Source: Parelaphostrongylus tenuis (lineage: Eukaryota > Nematoda > Chromadorea > Rhabditida > Metastrongylidae). From it: a stretch of 64,000 nucleotides of DNA. Made by a program: the position numbers and the translations under genes. Positions within the stretch are counted from its first letter, which is position 1. The number at the start of each line of letters is the position of its first letter. The notes under the pieces were generated by a model. It saw only the letters and a program-made list of their open reading frames with translations, was not told the origin of the DNA and searched no databases. The stretch is from the NCBI GenBank assembly GCA_019055375.1, contig JAHQIW010000873.1, forward strand, positions 1 to 64,000. Reading direction: 5' to 3'. Shown here in pieces: positions 1 to 12,569 of the stretch.

Positions 1-2640
1 ATTGAAATCGTCGCCGAAGATGTATCTGCGTTAAATGAGCAAATCAACTGATGTGGCGTTCTTTCAGAGTGATCGAGTGTAGAATGTATGGCTTACGGCT
101 GTTACGGAGCATATGTGACTTTCTTTTAATCGACTATTTTGAGACCTCGTTTAAATTCAATTTGATAGAGTGTTTTGAAAGAGCTCCACAATAATCGATC
201 ATCCACTTGACGTAGAGTGGTACACATCTCAGGTGGTGATTCTTATAAAAGTAGCGGTCAGCCGAATGCATGTGTAGTGATGAAACGTGCGAGAACGCTG
301 AAATGCCCGGATACCATGGCTATGCTACACCAGACCTCTAAAAGACTTAAAACGTTCCATCAGACTATATAGAAATATTAGGCAATGTCTCAAAATAGTT
401 AACATGAAAGGTAGTGCTGAGATTTTTTCTAATTTTTCATCAAATCATTTGTGAGGATGCGAAATTCAGCACCAAATGTCAGCGACATTATGTAGAAGAG
501 ACTTTTTTGTAGCTTTTAACTGTCGAAGTTTTGAGGATTTTCAGGGCACAGAATTAAACCAAAAATTCTTTGAAGTGACTTTTACGAGTTCTACTATCCG
601 AAGCACTGTGAGATAGGTTGACAAAGGAACTTTATGAAAATTTTGATTCAGGAAAAAGTACGTCAAGGCGAACACATGGAAAAAGTTCTATAGAATGTGC
701 CAATTTCTCAGGATTCACGGCTTATATTTGATCCACACCATTTCGTTCGTACTTCTGCGCCATAATATCCTGATTTTCCTAAAAATTAAAAGTTTGCATA
801 CAACAAGTCGTTAACGTTGGAAATGCACTTTCAAGAGAATATCTGCGAAGGAAGATATTGTTTGATAAAAACAGGGCAATCTTCCACTGTGAAGTGCTGA
901 TGGCACCCAATTTCTCAGAATCAATAGTCACATTCTGCAAGTACAAAGGTTTCCATTTAGATCTTCGGCATACTATGGCTATAAATTCTACTTTGTTGAT
1001 GAGAACGGTTTGATGGTTGAAAGAGGAATTTCTGCAGAATTACACCGGTGGTTTTTAAAAGTAAGCGATAGACAAACTGGTAAATCGTGTCAGAATTATT
1101 GAATGCAAGAGAATAACAATACTGAGGCATCAAGTTGTGCAGTGGAACAAGAGTTCTTCATTTTGCTGAAGTTTTCGATATATTGCGGGAAGAAAGGAAA
1201 GCGATAGTTTTTAAGAATGTGACTAAAGTGGCAATGAGCGGAAAATTCTTTTTGCCACCTTCTTAAGATTACAATTTCATTTGTCTAAAATTTCACCACT
1301 TTCTGACGTGAAACGTAGATTCATGGAACAACGCATGTCCAACCTTTCTTTGCTCTTAATGAAAATGTGGTCATTTCTTATGCAATTTTTTCAGAGTGAG
1401 AATTTGAATTCATGTGATCTATTTATTTGCTTCCAGTCTTATATGCTTTCCACACAGTTCACTGTACTTTCTTCTCAGTTCATACATCTTCAAACAACTT
1501 TATCAAAACCATCTACAAAGGTTGAGGGAGTCCATTACTACGTGAGAAACCTGGTACGTCATCTGCTTTCGACAGTTTCATTTCCAAACTCCGTTGTGTG
1601 AAATCTCTATGCTGCATGGTTTATTTCCAAGTGATGGCTCATTCTGATATATTTACTAGCAATTATATGTGAAGACGAGCCGGTTATTTCAACAGACAAC
1701 CGAAGTCTGACGCCTGAACAGCGTCTTGGATTGGTTGCTTTGTCAAGCCCATAAGACTTAGTAGCTCTAAATTTGCTGAAGGATATACTATACAGTATAT
1801 CTCCAGAATGTACGTGTATCGTGTATATTAACCCGTATATTGTTGATGCAAACTATTGTAGACTTGAACTCGTAGACATTGTAGGAAAATGTATGTAAAA
1901 TACACATTTTGAGCAAAAGGTTGTCAACATCAGCACCTTATGATTCGCTCACATATTCTTTCCAAGGCCTTTTTTGAAGGCTCCTGCCACGGGCGGAGAT
2001 CAAGCATAGTGATTTGACCATATTGTAGTGAAAACAAAAAGGTTACCAACGAGCAAATTGCAATTAAGCGTCGTGGTAGTGGATCAAACCAGCAACCTTC
2101 GCTGCGGACTGCTCGTCGTGTGGCATTGCCCAGAGTGGCAAAGAAGTGAGATGGTGATAGTCACGCTGGTGGTTAGTTGCAAGAGAAGTGGAGCAGACCG
2201 TCCAACCTTGCCAGTTAGACACGCAAGGGTTGGGTCCATGATTTCGAAAGGGTTATGGAACGACCTAATATGTCCCTTAGCGGACGGTGCAGGTCATTGT
2301 GATCCTCGGTTAAGCGTCCTGTTCGGGCGTGAGGAAAATTTATGCGTGCCCCAATACAAATTCGGGTTATTCAAGTTTCCAAAGAGACATTACTATCAAA
2401 AAATGATAAAGCACCACTAATGAGATTGCTGTGTAAGCAATTTTAGTAGGATTAACGCCAATGCTCACAAAATCTTGCTTTTTTTGAATGAAAAACCCAT
2501 CTTGAGAAAAGGAGAATATTTCCATCTTTTGAAGATTTTCTTATTTCCTCAATATTTTACGTAGTCAGTCAAGAACTTAAAAAATTTCGATTCTGATAGT
2601 GAGATTGTTATATGAAAAGACTTCCATAGTACATTCTCTA
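1..2640. other. Gene-free left edge, repeat-rich
   Basis: No exon chain could be supported. Positions 160-420 resemble 34640-34890 (shared stretches around CACTTGACGT and GACTATAT). Positions 460-1270 are a diverged direct duplicate of 9295-10060. Positions 2180-2250 share a short block (GGGTTGGGTCCATG) with the reverse complement of 31590-31680. The longest open frame (2028-2420) has no recognisable family or splice context. Confidence 0.6.
460..1270 (+). repeat. Diverged long repeat, copy 1 (about 810 bp)
   Basis: The segment is collinear with 9295-10060. Shared landmarks in the same order include GTGTAGAAGA-like, ATGCACTTTCAAG, TTTCTCAGAATC/TCTCAGAGTC, AATTCTACTTT and a closing TTGCCACCTTCTTAA-like block. 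Both copies lack a long open frame, so this is probably an old non-autonomous or decayed element. Its family is unknown. Confidence 0.55.
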
Positions 2641-2976
2641 CTAAAAAAAGAGATCATGTTTTGAAGACTTCCCCTTCAACTTCAATCTCTCCCTGCCACT
2701 TCTCCGGCAAAGGATCGATTCCGCGAGCATAAAGTTCCGACTTCTTGCTGTTGAAGAAAGGAATGACCGAATTGTGCAATTCAATATCGGTACCAAAAAA
2801 CAAAAGCTCGCCCAACCAGTGCTCCATTGAACGGAACTTTCTTCACCTTCGTCAAATTTTTTGAACCTCCTGCATACCGCACTTTTGGCAACTGTGTCTT
2901 CGCCCCAAGTCAGATTGATGTGTTCACTTGCCACCATTGCATTTGAACCCAACAGCCATTCCTGCATCATCAACAA
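2641..2976 (-). pseudogene. Mariner-type transposase N-terminal fragment
   Basis: On the minus strand, a 111-codon open frame begins with the helix-turn-helix region of a mariner transposase: QEWLLGSN, then WGEDTVAK and CRRFKKFDEGEE. The WGEDT-x-(RR/RW)F-x-x-F arrangement is the standard mariner paired-HTH signature. Downstream the frame degenerates and no DD34D catalytic core is present, whereas a full transposase is about 340-350 residues. This is a decayed 5' fragment that cannot encode an active enzyme. It carries no sign of the palindromic architecture seen near 24 kb and 33 kb. Confidence 0.7.
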
Positions 2977-5900
2977 ACTAATTCGCTCGCTTGTTAACTC
3001 TATCTTGCAATAAGTAGATTAATTATGTACCAATCAACGCGAGAGAAGACGGGCTTTCAAATGAGCCCAAAAACACAAAAATGGCCGACACCCAAGAAAG
3101 TTACAAGCAGCATTTTCTCAGAACTTTCTACCCAACTATTAAAAGTAAGGCTTCATCTTTTGAAACTTTATTGCTAAAAAAATTAGATTATCATCAAAGG
3201 GATTTTTGTAAAGTGTTTAGCAGTTTACAATAATCTGCAAAGAGTCGACCCTTCTCGCAGCTAAAATCATCACAATGTCTCACAATAATACACACAGCAC
3301 ATTTTCAATCGGGCCTCTACAGTCATTATCAGTAAGCCTCGCAGTGTCTACATTCTATACAATATGCAATCGCGTCATGAAACTTGGATTTCCAAAATAT
3401 ACATTGGCAATCGATAATTTGTTGCAGAAGTGGAATCACCATATTCTGAGAAATCGGTACAACGGCCAATCCAATACCCTGTCATGGTAATTGTATCAAT
3501 TATTAGGGAAAAAAAAACATTTGTGTGTATCTCAACTGTGTGTGAAACTTCGTGTGCTGAAACAACGGTAAATACAAATTTGCAATAAGTGGTAGCTCTC
3601 CTAGAATACGACTGCTCGCTTTTGCACAAATGTCTCTTATAACATAACTATCACTCCATCGCATCTTCGCATATCATAGCTAAGAATCACGATATGAATG
3701 AAGTTATGCGTTGCTCAGAGAAATGGAATTTTGAAGTCCACTAATAATCAAATATTATTGAAATTTGTCGATGTAGTGGGATTGCATGGAATAAGCAGCA
3801 CTATTTTTGACGAACCACTCATTGTTTTCTAATTTTCAGTCACTTTGATAAATGTTCTTGTGTTCTTTATAGTGTTGTTATACAAAAAAGTTATACGAAA
3901 ACTGAAAGAAGTAAAGGATAAATTTGACTGGTTTGTGGTTAATACAATATATATAATAAAATGTTTGATATAGGATTCAATATAGCCTTTTCACCAATAA
4001 TTTTTCCCTTTCGAAAGTGTGGATTATGAAAGTGTATTACGTTATTTCTGAAAGAATAACCTTACTGAGTTTTTTTTCGATCATATTTGACCATCCACTA
4101 ACACAGAGATCTTATTTATCGGCGAAAAAGCATAAGTTTTATGGGAAAACTACACATTAGCATTGGTGCATGCGCTCGCAGCCTCTTTCATAGTTGTCCG
4201 AAATGGCGCCGTCCGCAAAAAAGATGTACAGTCACGGTAGTTCTATACAATACAGGCACACTACTTAAATTGCCCATCTCGTTTTATCTCTTACAGTACC
4301 TGAATTGTAACTCAATCAGAAATACTAGTTAGGACTCATATAGATACTACCTTAGTAAGAACCGTGCAAATACTATCGGACCGGCTTCATATGTGTAAAA
4401 TTATAAGGAGGCGCTCTCAATATGACAGACCTTCCTACGGAGCTTTGCTACCTTTTCTGGAATTACATGATAATTTAGGCAACGCAGATGGTCCATGACC
4501 TTAGAGAGCAAATGGCATCGCAGAGGTTCGAGGACTTCAACTGAAATCGTCCAAGTGGCCAGGGCGCACCCGGCTGCTGCACAACCTCAACAGTCAGTTC
4601 GATCGCCGGGCATCATCCGAACGGTCGTGTGACTTCACCCGGACCACCTCACCTCAAATCGTACTTGATCCATCATTGCTCTCTTCTCCACACAGTCTCG
4701 TTGTCGTGTATCTAATTGTCTCATGAGGTTGCGTTCATACAACTTTCAGATGACTCAATAGAATTGTGAGCGGAACATATCACTTAAGTGGAGGAGCAAA
4801 TTCATTTAGGCTATGCTCGGCCTACCACAGCAGTTAAGGGATTCTGCCCACATATAATCAGCAGTGACCCCATTGCTACCACAGTATACTCACCCACTGG
4901 ATTCCACCGTTGGTGCTTGTGCTCCGAAGCAAACATAGTAGCCCCAAACGGGCTCCTCCACCTAGCCATGTTCCGTCAATAACAACATTCATGGTATCGT
5001 CACACGACGATACTTCCCATTCAATCACACTCACATAACCATAACACCGCAATCATGTATATTATTATTATAATAATGTCATGTATATTATAGGTTGCTT
5101 GGTGCTATCAAGCTTTTTGGCAGCACTGCCAAGTTGGTTCCACCCCATTGTTTGACATAACCCATACAAAGGATTTGAACTCAGTGTTCTTCTCCGTTAC
5201 AAGACACAAGTTAGCAGAAGACCAATCGATCACAGGGACCCGGAAGTGCAACGAGCCATCTCAAAGAGCAAAAGTCACCACAACTTGGAAGTTTAACGGT
5301 CACAGCACAAAGGTCAGTGCGCCGCTAAGGACAATTCAACCACATCCAGACATCGATTGGATCATACCAAGACAATCCAGGGACCAAACCATAAAACCAC
5401 TGAACCTTCACCTCACAGTGACAAATCAGTGATCCTCCACATATAATTTAGTGCATTGGTTACAAACTTTTGCTACACTCGACTACTATCTTACGACGTT
5501 CAAGAAAAGACGAAGAACACTTGAATGATAGCACTGGGATCCACGCAGTGAAAAAAGCACTGTGATGACGGTAATAAGGAGCTTAAATAATTGAAATCGC
5601 CGCAATGTCATCCATCAGTTTTGAAGAAGATATACCACACTCTCAGAAATTTTCAAAAAAGGACAGTTTTTATGTCAAAATTTGAACGCTTTGCACTTCC
5701 ATTTCTGTTACTCAATTACCACAACACATATGAAAATATTTTCGCAAATAACACATCTATTCATGGCAATTCATTACATCTCAAACTTGAATATTCTTGA
5801 AACTCTGTCTAAATCCGTTTACAAAGATCGAAAACAAGGATTGAGGGATGGGAAAGAATGGGAAGTCCAGGAGATGAAAGAAAACGTCATAAAGGAATAT

Positions 5901-6130
5901 GGTCTTCTCTTAGCGTTGTTTGTCTATCTTTACAGCTCCACGAAAGACAATACGTCAATAAATGAACAATTATGCTTGCGTCAAACTTTACCGAAATTTT
6001 CGTAACGAGCGGTATGAGCTTCCGTCTACAAACTTTTTAAAGTTCTGTGCCAATTTTTCGAACCACTAGAAAAGCTATCACATTTGCTTCATCCCGTTAT
6101 GAACTGTACACGGGTCCATATGGCCAAATA
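2977..6130. other. Gene-free stretch
   Basis: No exon, RNA gene or recognised mobile element was found. The part at 4440-5000 is slightly GC-richer and has several short open frames on both strands, but none shows family similarity or a consistent acceptor/donor pair. Confidence 0.5.
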
Positions 6131-6215
6131 ATCTAAGACCTTTGCAAGGTTGAAGAGGAAAAGAATGTATGAATGCATCGTTCATTCCAGACATTTTCGA
6201 AATAGAACTCGCGTT

Positions 6216-9171
6216 TTAGCTGACAGTCGCGGATGCGGTGAGGAAGTGCGCACCAAAAGCACCAGCTCCCAACATTCGAATCGCTCTGTTCAGCACATTT
6301 TGCCACATCTCTCTCCGACCAATTCGCCATTATTATGTTTGAGGTTTGCATTGACGGATTTTCATTATAAATGAGTTTGTGTATTAAAGAGACCATTTCA
6401 AACCATAAGAGTTCCTGAGATTGTCGTTTGATTAGTTGAAACAGCCACGACCTTCATGGGCATGTTTGTCATGCCACACATAATCATTTTTGCCGGACCT
6501 TCTTCAGGGCATGTGCCAGTCACTGTGCTACCGACGACGATGCAGTGTGGAGCCATGCCTGGCGTTCCCATGACTGCAAGTAACTCTTTTTAGAACATTT
6601 GTTCTTATCACAAATCGGACAGATACAAAAAAAAATTCTCGTCAATAATCTCTGCTTTTCTCCTAATTGTGTCAATAAATTTTGAAATGACCAGAAAGCT
6701 TTGTCATTATTGGAACAAAGATTACATTTTTTCATCGATTCTTTTCTTCCAGTTTTGTACTGTTTTGTCGAAAAGAACTCGGTTAAACGTAACTATAACT
6801 TAATATCAGTCTCAAGATTAATGAACGAGATTATTGCAAGAGATATGCACGCACCCTTTCATTATCATTTGAGCCAACTTGTCATGTGGTCCGGTAAGGG
6901 CTCTTGTACAACCCGATGCACGTTTTCGTCCTTACAGACTCGTCAGCCGGGCAGAACCCGTCGTCTTTCGATACTTTTATAGTCAGTTCTCTCGGGACCT
7001 CTACTCCTTATAGAGAGTCATCGAAGACGAACGTTTTACTCTCTATGTCAAGTGAAATTTTCACCTAACACAAAGTGTTTTCGCACTCGATTGCTCGTTG
7101 GCTGGTATTTTTATTATATCATACCTTTATTTCGAGTGTTTTATTAAGACCACGCTCAAATTTTAATAGATCCTTTCATTATCATTTGAGCCAACTTGTC
7201 ATGTGGTCCGGTAAGGGCTCTTGTACAGCCCAATACACTCGTTTCGTCCTTACAACTCGTCAACCGGGCAGAACCAATCGTCTTTCGATAATTTCTACGA
7301 GTTTTCTACGACTGTACAGCATGAGATATCGACTGTCAGATATTGCAGTGCCAGACGATCTTATCATTTGACATGTAACAATTGTTATAATTGCAGTGTC
7401 GGCTGATCTTTTCAACTTATTGCAGTGCAATATGTTTGGTTTCAATTCCCTCACATGTAGGGATTCATTGATTCGAAAGGCGCGTGCTATTGATGGAGAC
7501 TGCTATAATAAGCCGCAACGTACGTTTAGCACTACATAAGTGCCATAGCAGACCTCATAGAAGGCTTAAAATATGTTATCACATTGTACACTGTTTTCAG
7601 CAAGGCCTGAATCAGTCAATACAAAGGTTTTATTCCATTTAACAGTCACGTGCAATCAAATGTAAAACGTTGCGCATCGGGTAATTTTTCAACTTTACTG
7701 CATTGTAAGTAATTCGGCGTCGATTCCTTTATATGTTGGGGGTTCTAACCTATTACAGGGACTAACTGAATGGGAAAGGACCATGTTACTGATGAGAATG
7801 AAACTGCGAAACGTACGTCCAGAACTATATGTGTCAGATCAAAGTCGTGAAGGGCTTAAAATGTTTATAAGATTATATGTAGCTGCTGATGTTTTTAGAC
7901 TGGCGGCCTCTTCCAGTGGTACTTTTCGTGGCCCATATGACGTGTTACCTTGCAAAGGAGAATTTTTCAAGCCCGCGAAGTGACGAGCGAGTTTTGTTCG
8001 CAAGACAAATGTGAGGAAATTGTGATAGCCTTGCATATCAGTGAAGACGGGTCGTATGAGTGTTTATATTATGTATCATTCTTGAACGGTACGATGAAAT
8101 GGAAAGCGAAAGGATCTCAACCCTTTATATTCGACAATTATTTGAGATCTCGTTGAAATTTATATAGTCCGATAACATATGCAACACCAACAAGGGATTG
8201 GCTAAATTGAAAAGCACCCTGTTAGTGATGATTTTAGATGGCTGAAACATAAGTTTAACACTATAAGCGCCAATATCAGACCACATGAAAGGCTTACAAT
8301 ATGTTATCAGATTCCACAGTCATTCTTTCACAGTTGTGACATTTCCACATTTCTGATATGAGACAGTTTTCGTAATGGTCAAAGAGGATGTAGTCCTTTT
8401 GTCTGCTCATGCATTATGAACCTCCCTGTTAAAAAGTGAAGCAAACGGTTAAAAACTTACTCGGTTTTGCTGGTCCTGCAATGACAGTTGCGCCCTTGCA
8501 TTCTAACGGATCGTAACTGACTTGAATTTTAAGTTGACCCAAGATAGATGATATTATTGCATCGGGGAGAAGAGCACTACGACCTTGTTGTTCAAAAATA
8601 TCAAAGACCTAAACAGCCAGGTTTTCACGAATCAAAAAAAAATTAATTGAAAATACTCCAAGCAAAATCATTTTAAGCTGTCCAAGCCAAGTGCTGGTAC
8701 GTTGCGACTACTGATTTGTCATGAAATTAGAGCACAGTTACAAATTCTTTCCAAATAAAAAAGATAAAACGAGAGTTACAAACTTACCGTTTGCATCACA
8801 AGGCGTTGAACAAATGCCTTAGCTGAGTCTCTGCTCATTGCGATACCGGAAACCTCATTTCGAACACTGTCCGCTCCAGTATAAACCATGGAAACAGGTA
8901 AACTAAAGCCGCTGACGGTGAAGCTTCTCGTGCTTGCTGCAACGAAATTTCTTGATTTATGTATAGAGTAGTGAAAAGTTATAGCCGTGGTCGACATAAT
9001 CTCGGGTTTCTTTCGATCAAGTTCCATAAGCATATCTGAACTTACAATTGTTTGCAGTATCATTAGTGCTTTTTATATTACCTTGGCCTGGCGGCATCAC
9101 TCCATATCCCAACACTGTCGTAATGATTAGCACCGTAATCAGAGGGGACCGGTCGTCGAAAGTATCTCCAT
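6216..9171 (-). CDS. Nematode-specific secreted protein, five exons, damaged
   Basis: Minus-strand exons are 9171-9082, 9035-8788, 8608-8461, 6573-6404 and 6345-6216. Exons 2, 3 and 4 join in frame without correction. The product, about 260 residues, begins with a hydrophobic leader (LITVLIITTVLGYG), then carries conserved blocks including VQRLVMQT, FEQQGRSALLPDAIIS and LGQLKIQVSYDPLECKG, a cysteine-bearing segment (CIVVGSTVTGTCPEE), and a C-terminus with IIMANWS and MWQNVLNRAIRMLGAG. I recall this layout from an uncharacterised secreted family found only in nematodes; its function is unknown. Three lesions are visible. One base is missing near CCCC in exon 1, breaking the leader from ATG 9171. 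Exon 5 lacks an AG acceptor (CAA at 6346-6348). One extra G follows ANWS. Either sequence error or pseudogenisation would explain them. The 1.9 kb intron 3 is full of repeats. Confidence 0.7.
6845..7330. repeat. Foldback family F, two left-arm fragments in tandem
   Basis: Positions 6858-6990 and 7170-7300 both carry the F-family arm: TTGAGCCAACTTGTCATGTGG, then a spacer, then CGTCAGCCGGGCAGAACC or a close variant. The second fragment is preceded by the family's outer end (TTTCGAGTGTTTT...AAGACCACGCTCAAAT, about 7120-7160). They lie inside intron 3 of the secreted-protein gene. No matching right arms are close by. Confidence 0.6.
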
Positions 9172-12044
9172 ATATGTGCGGCTGTTCACTTCTAGCTTCT
9201 AAAGAGCTTGCGGAAGTTTTGCATCAATTAAGGCAAGTTTTTTAATTTTGATCGAGTCGTTCGTGTGGCAACAACGAATGCTGAACTAACATTAGATGCT
9301 AGTGATGCTGTGTAGAAGACAGTTTTGCAGCTTTTGATTTTTAAAGAGTTATAGTGATCTTCAGTACACAGAACACTGTCAAAAACTCTCTAAAATGACT
9401 TAAATGAGCTCAAGATTGTGAAGCAATTGAAAGCTGACGAGGGAAACGTCAGCTAAAATTCTAATTTTGAAGAACATACGTAAACGCGTGCACTTAACAA
9501 AAGTGCTACTGAATGCTCCAGTTTCTCAATATCTATGGGTTATATTCGTTTCCCACCATCTCGTTCGCATCACTGCGCCATCAAATCCTGGTTTTCCCAA
9601 GAACCAAAAATGTGCATTCAGCAAATCGTAGCTAGAAATGCACTTTCAAGCAATATCTAGATAGGAACCTATCAAATGATGAAAATGAAGTAGAACATTC
9701 AGTGTGAACTATCGGCAGCAAATCTCTCAGAGTCAAAGTAGCGCTATGAAATTCTACTTTATTGAGAAAACTTGGTGGCAAGAAGAGGAATTTCTGAAAA
9801 ATTTCAGTGAGGGATTTGTAAGAGGGCAAGGAGCAAGATGGCCTCAAGAACTTACTAGTGAAAAGACAGACTGGCAAATCGTGCCCGGAATTGGTCACAG
9901 AAAAATTAAATACAAGATGCACTATGTTTTGTCGTGAACCAACAAAATTCTTCGTTGCTGAAGTTTTCATTGCGTTGTGATTAACAAGGACAGCGGACGT
10001 TAAGAACGCGACTAGAGTGACAACGAGCAGAGAATTCTCTTGCTACCTCCTTAAAGGTTCCACGTTTCTAATTAAAAGTGGATGTTTATGAAGCGCCGTC
10101 AATTCTTCACAATTTCACCACAATGTGCAGACAAAACAAAATCTATCACCGTTTATTACGCATAGTGAAATGTCACTGTGCTTGTGTAAAGTTTGTCAAC
10201 GCTTCTTTGATTTGATCCTTTCTTACAAATGCTCGGTAAGGGACCACTTCGTAGATTTGAAAAATTGTTTTGCTATAGGTGGTTATTACGATCCATTCAA
10301 TATTGTTGGCCTTCAAACTCTTCCAAATCTTTCCATCCAAAATAAAGCTCTCAAGCATTTTTGCGGATGCTACAGAAAAAGTACTGCGCAGAACTGCATT
10401 CTATAGTGATTCGAAATTTTCACTCATGGGGTAATAGTAAAATCCGATGTTTAGTGCATGAAATCGCTGTGCAGCCTTTGTAGCAAACTTTGAAGAATTG
10501 CTGTCGGTTTCACCTGATGCAAGTGAAGCTGTCTTATACAATATCTTTTTCATCAAATAGCTAATTACCCGAGCAATGGAAATAATGGGTAAAGAAAGGA
10601 TTTCTCTTATTTTTGATAAGTTAGCATGATTTTTGCGACTTTGTACGTGATCGATACTGGATTGCCTGTTTCCCGTATGCCAAATGGAATGCACCGTCAG
10701 CGCTTTTTGTCCATCTTACGATTTTTTTCATAAGCGATGAATACAGCTGAATAAGCAGTTCTGTGATATAGAAAGTCCTTGCCGTTTCATTTGAATTGCT
10801 AAGCACCGCAGAATCACGTCGCAGCTTTCTTCTTGCATTTTCAATACGATACTGTATTAATTCAGCGAATATCAGTTAACACAACAGACAAAGTCCATAA
10901 TCAGTAAGTTTTCTGCTCCGACTGATGCAGGTGCTTGAAATCTTGCCAATAATTCCTTACCATTCAAATGATCTTTTTTAATAAGGGATGAAATCGTGTA
11001 CATTACTACTGCATTTGCAGTAGAATGAGGAATATCTCAAGGCACTTTCCTTTCTCATTAGTGTGCACAAAGGCCTTCTTATTTTGAAACAGTGTTGCTT
11101 TCCAAAAGTGAAGAAACGGTGAACACTGCTTCTTTTGAGAGCCCTTTAATGAGAATAAATGTTAAATGCTACACATGAAGTGATAAGCAAGAAATCGACA
11201 TTCATTTCCATAGACATCGGCAGGGTGACTGAATGTAATGGGGTTCGAAAACAGAACAACGAAACTCGCTAGTACCTCATTTGAAACTGTTCGTGATATG
11301 AACAAACACCTTCAATGCTAAAAATAGTTCCGAGTCCTGAAGCAAATAAGTCACAGATGCATTTCACAATGATTTACTTTTATGCTCAAGTGTAATTATA
11401 GTAAAGAGTGGAAGGAGACTGTCTCAGCAGAAAGGAAAGTAGCAGACGTTCCATCATCGCGCAAAGTTGTATTTTCGAAGATCATGAGAACGAATGAATT
11501 TTATAACGCTATATAATTACACGAGAGCCGAGATCCAAGTCCGGCTTAGATCGAGCGTGAACTCGATTTGCTAGCAAGTGTTCACATTAGTTCAGAATTA
11601 AATGTGTAAAACCGAGAAATTTGCAATCTTTTGTGCACAGTCTTCGAAAAGACTAATAAACGAGGTAATCGACATTCATTGGTTTCGCATTCGTCAGGTA
11701 GTACTTCTCCCATTACAGTGCTAAGAGTGAAGAATGCAAAAAAAAAAATCTTGACGCTGGTATAGAGAAATCAACTTGGAAAAAATAATTTGAAAATAGA
11801 TTGGGACCACAACTCTCCGCAAGAGCCGAATCTTTTACTCATGATGCCACAGGTAAGGAATTGGAAATCTTGTAAAGCGTTTACGTCTTAATTTGGATGA
11901 CACTGCTCTCTAGTAGGTTGCGTGTTTATCTTCGACAGTCACAAATCGAAATTGCATACAGCGCTGTTAATCATCAGGTCCTTTACGAAGAAATTTCATC
12001 TATTTTATATTTTATTTTACTCACATGACCCGTCATCACAACTT
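9172..12044. other. Intergenic repeat-rich stretch
   Basis: This holds the second copy of the long diverged repeat (9295-10060). It also has an exon-like minus-strand segment at 10621-10870, which begins after a CAG and reads YRIENARRKLRRD; a related segment lies at 12285-12395. No complete gene model could be built. No tRNA, satellite or other element was seen in 10900-12040. Confidence 0.5.
9295..10060 (+). repeat. Diverged long repeat, copy 2
   Basis: Direct-orientation partner of 460-1270, with the same ordered landmarks and many small insertions and deletions. Partial open frames on either strand are not shared between the copies, so coding function is unlikely. Confidence 0.55.
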
Positions 12045-12267
12045 TTTATTGTGGTGATCTCAGTAGTCTCAGCATTAGATTCGTTTTTCGCCTTCTTCTT
12101 GAATGACGTAGAATACTAATTAAGCATGTCTCGTTGCGATCTCGAGGATAGCCTGGCTGTGGCGTTCCATAGGGCGCTCTTGCTGACTGCCGGAGAGTTT
12201 TAGGGGTGGAGCTGATCTACACGCGCGCCGCCACGAGCACCATAACCACTCGGTCACGGCGCCCTCT
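12045..12267 (-). repeat. SINE family A copy (tRNA Ser/Leu-like head)
   Basis: Read on the minus strand, it opens with GAGGGCGCCGTGACCGAGTG, which resembles the 5' half of a type II (Ser/Leu) tRNA, continues with the shared body (GGAACGCCACAGCCAGGCTA), and ends near an ACTGAGATC tail. Other copies lie at 22238, 31093, 33357, 41450 and 45264. Confidence 0.7.
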
Positions 12268-12569
12268 TACGACGAAATCATGAGTGCTAAATACAGCTGA
12301 ATAAAGAGCTCCGCGGCGTCTACTCAAATTGCTGAGCGACGATAACTTTCGTCGAAACATTGTCCTTGTGATTTCAATACGATACTGCGCTAGAGAGGGA
12401 AATCGGATGATAAGGAAGAAGCTTCATTTACTGAAAAATTGAAGTAATCATTAACCTATTGTACACATAAACATTACAAACATGAGATCAACCTCATACG
12501 CATACATATCCTGAAACTTCCGTTATCTTAACTCAGTTCTCAGTACAACTGACAATTTAATCGTCTGAG

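Noticed and set aside
2028..2420. 130-codon plus-strand open frame
   Set aside because: No recognisable domain, no splice context, and it includes a block shared with a dispersed sequence near 31.6 kb.
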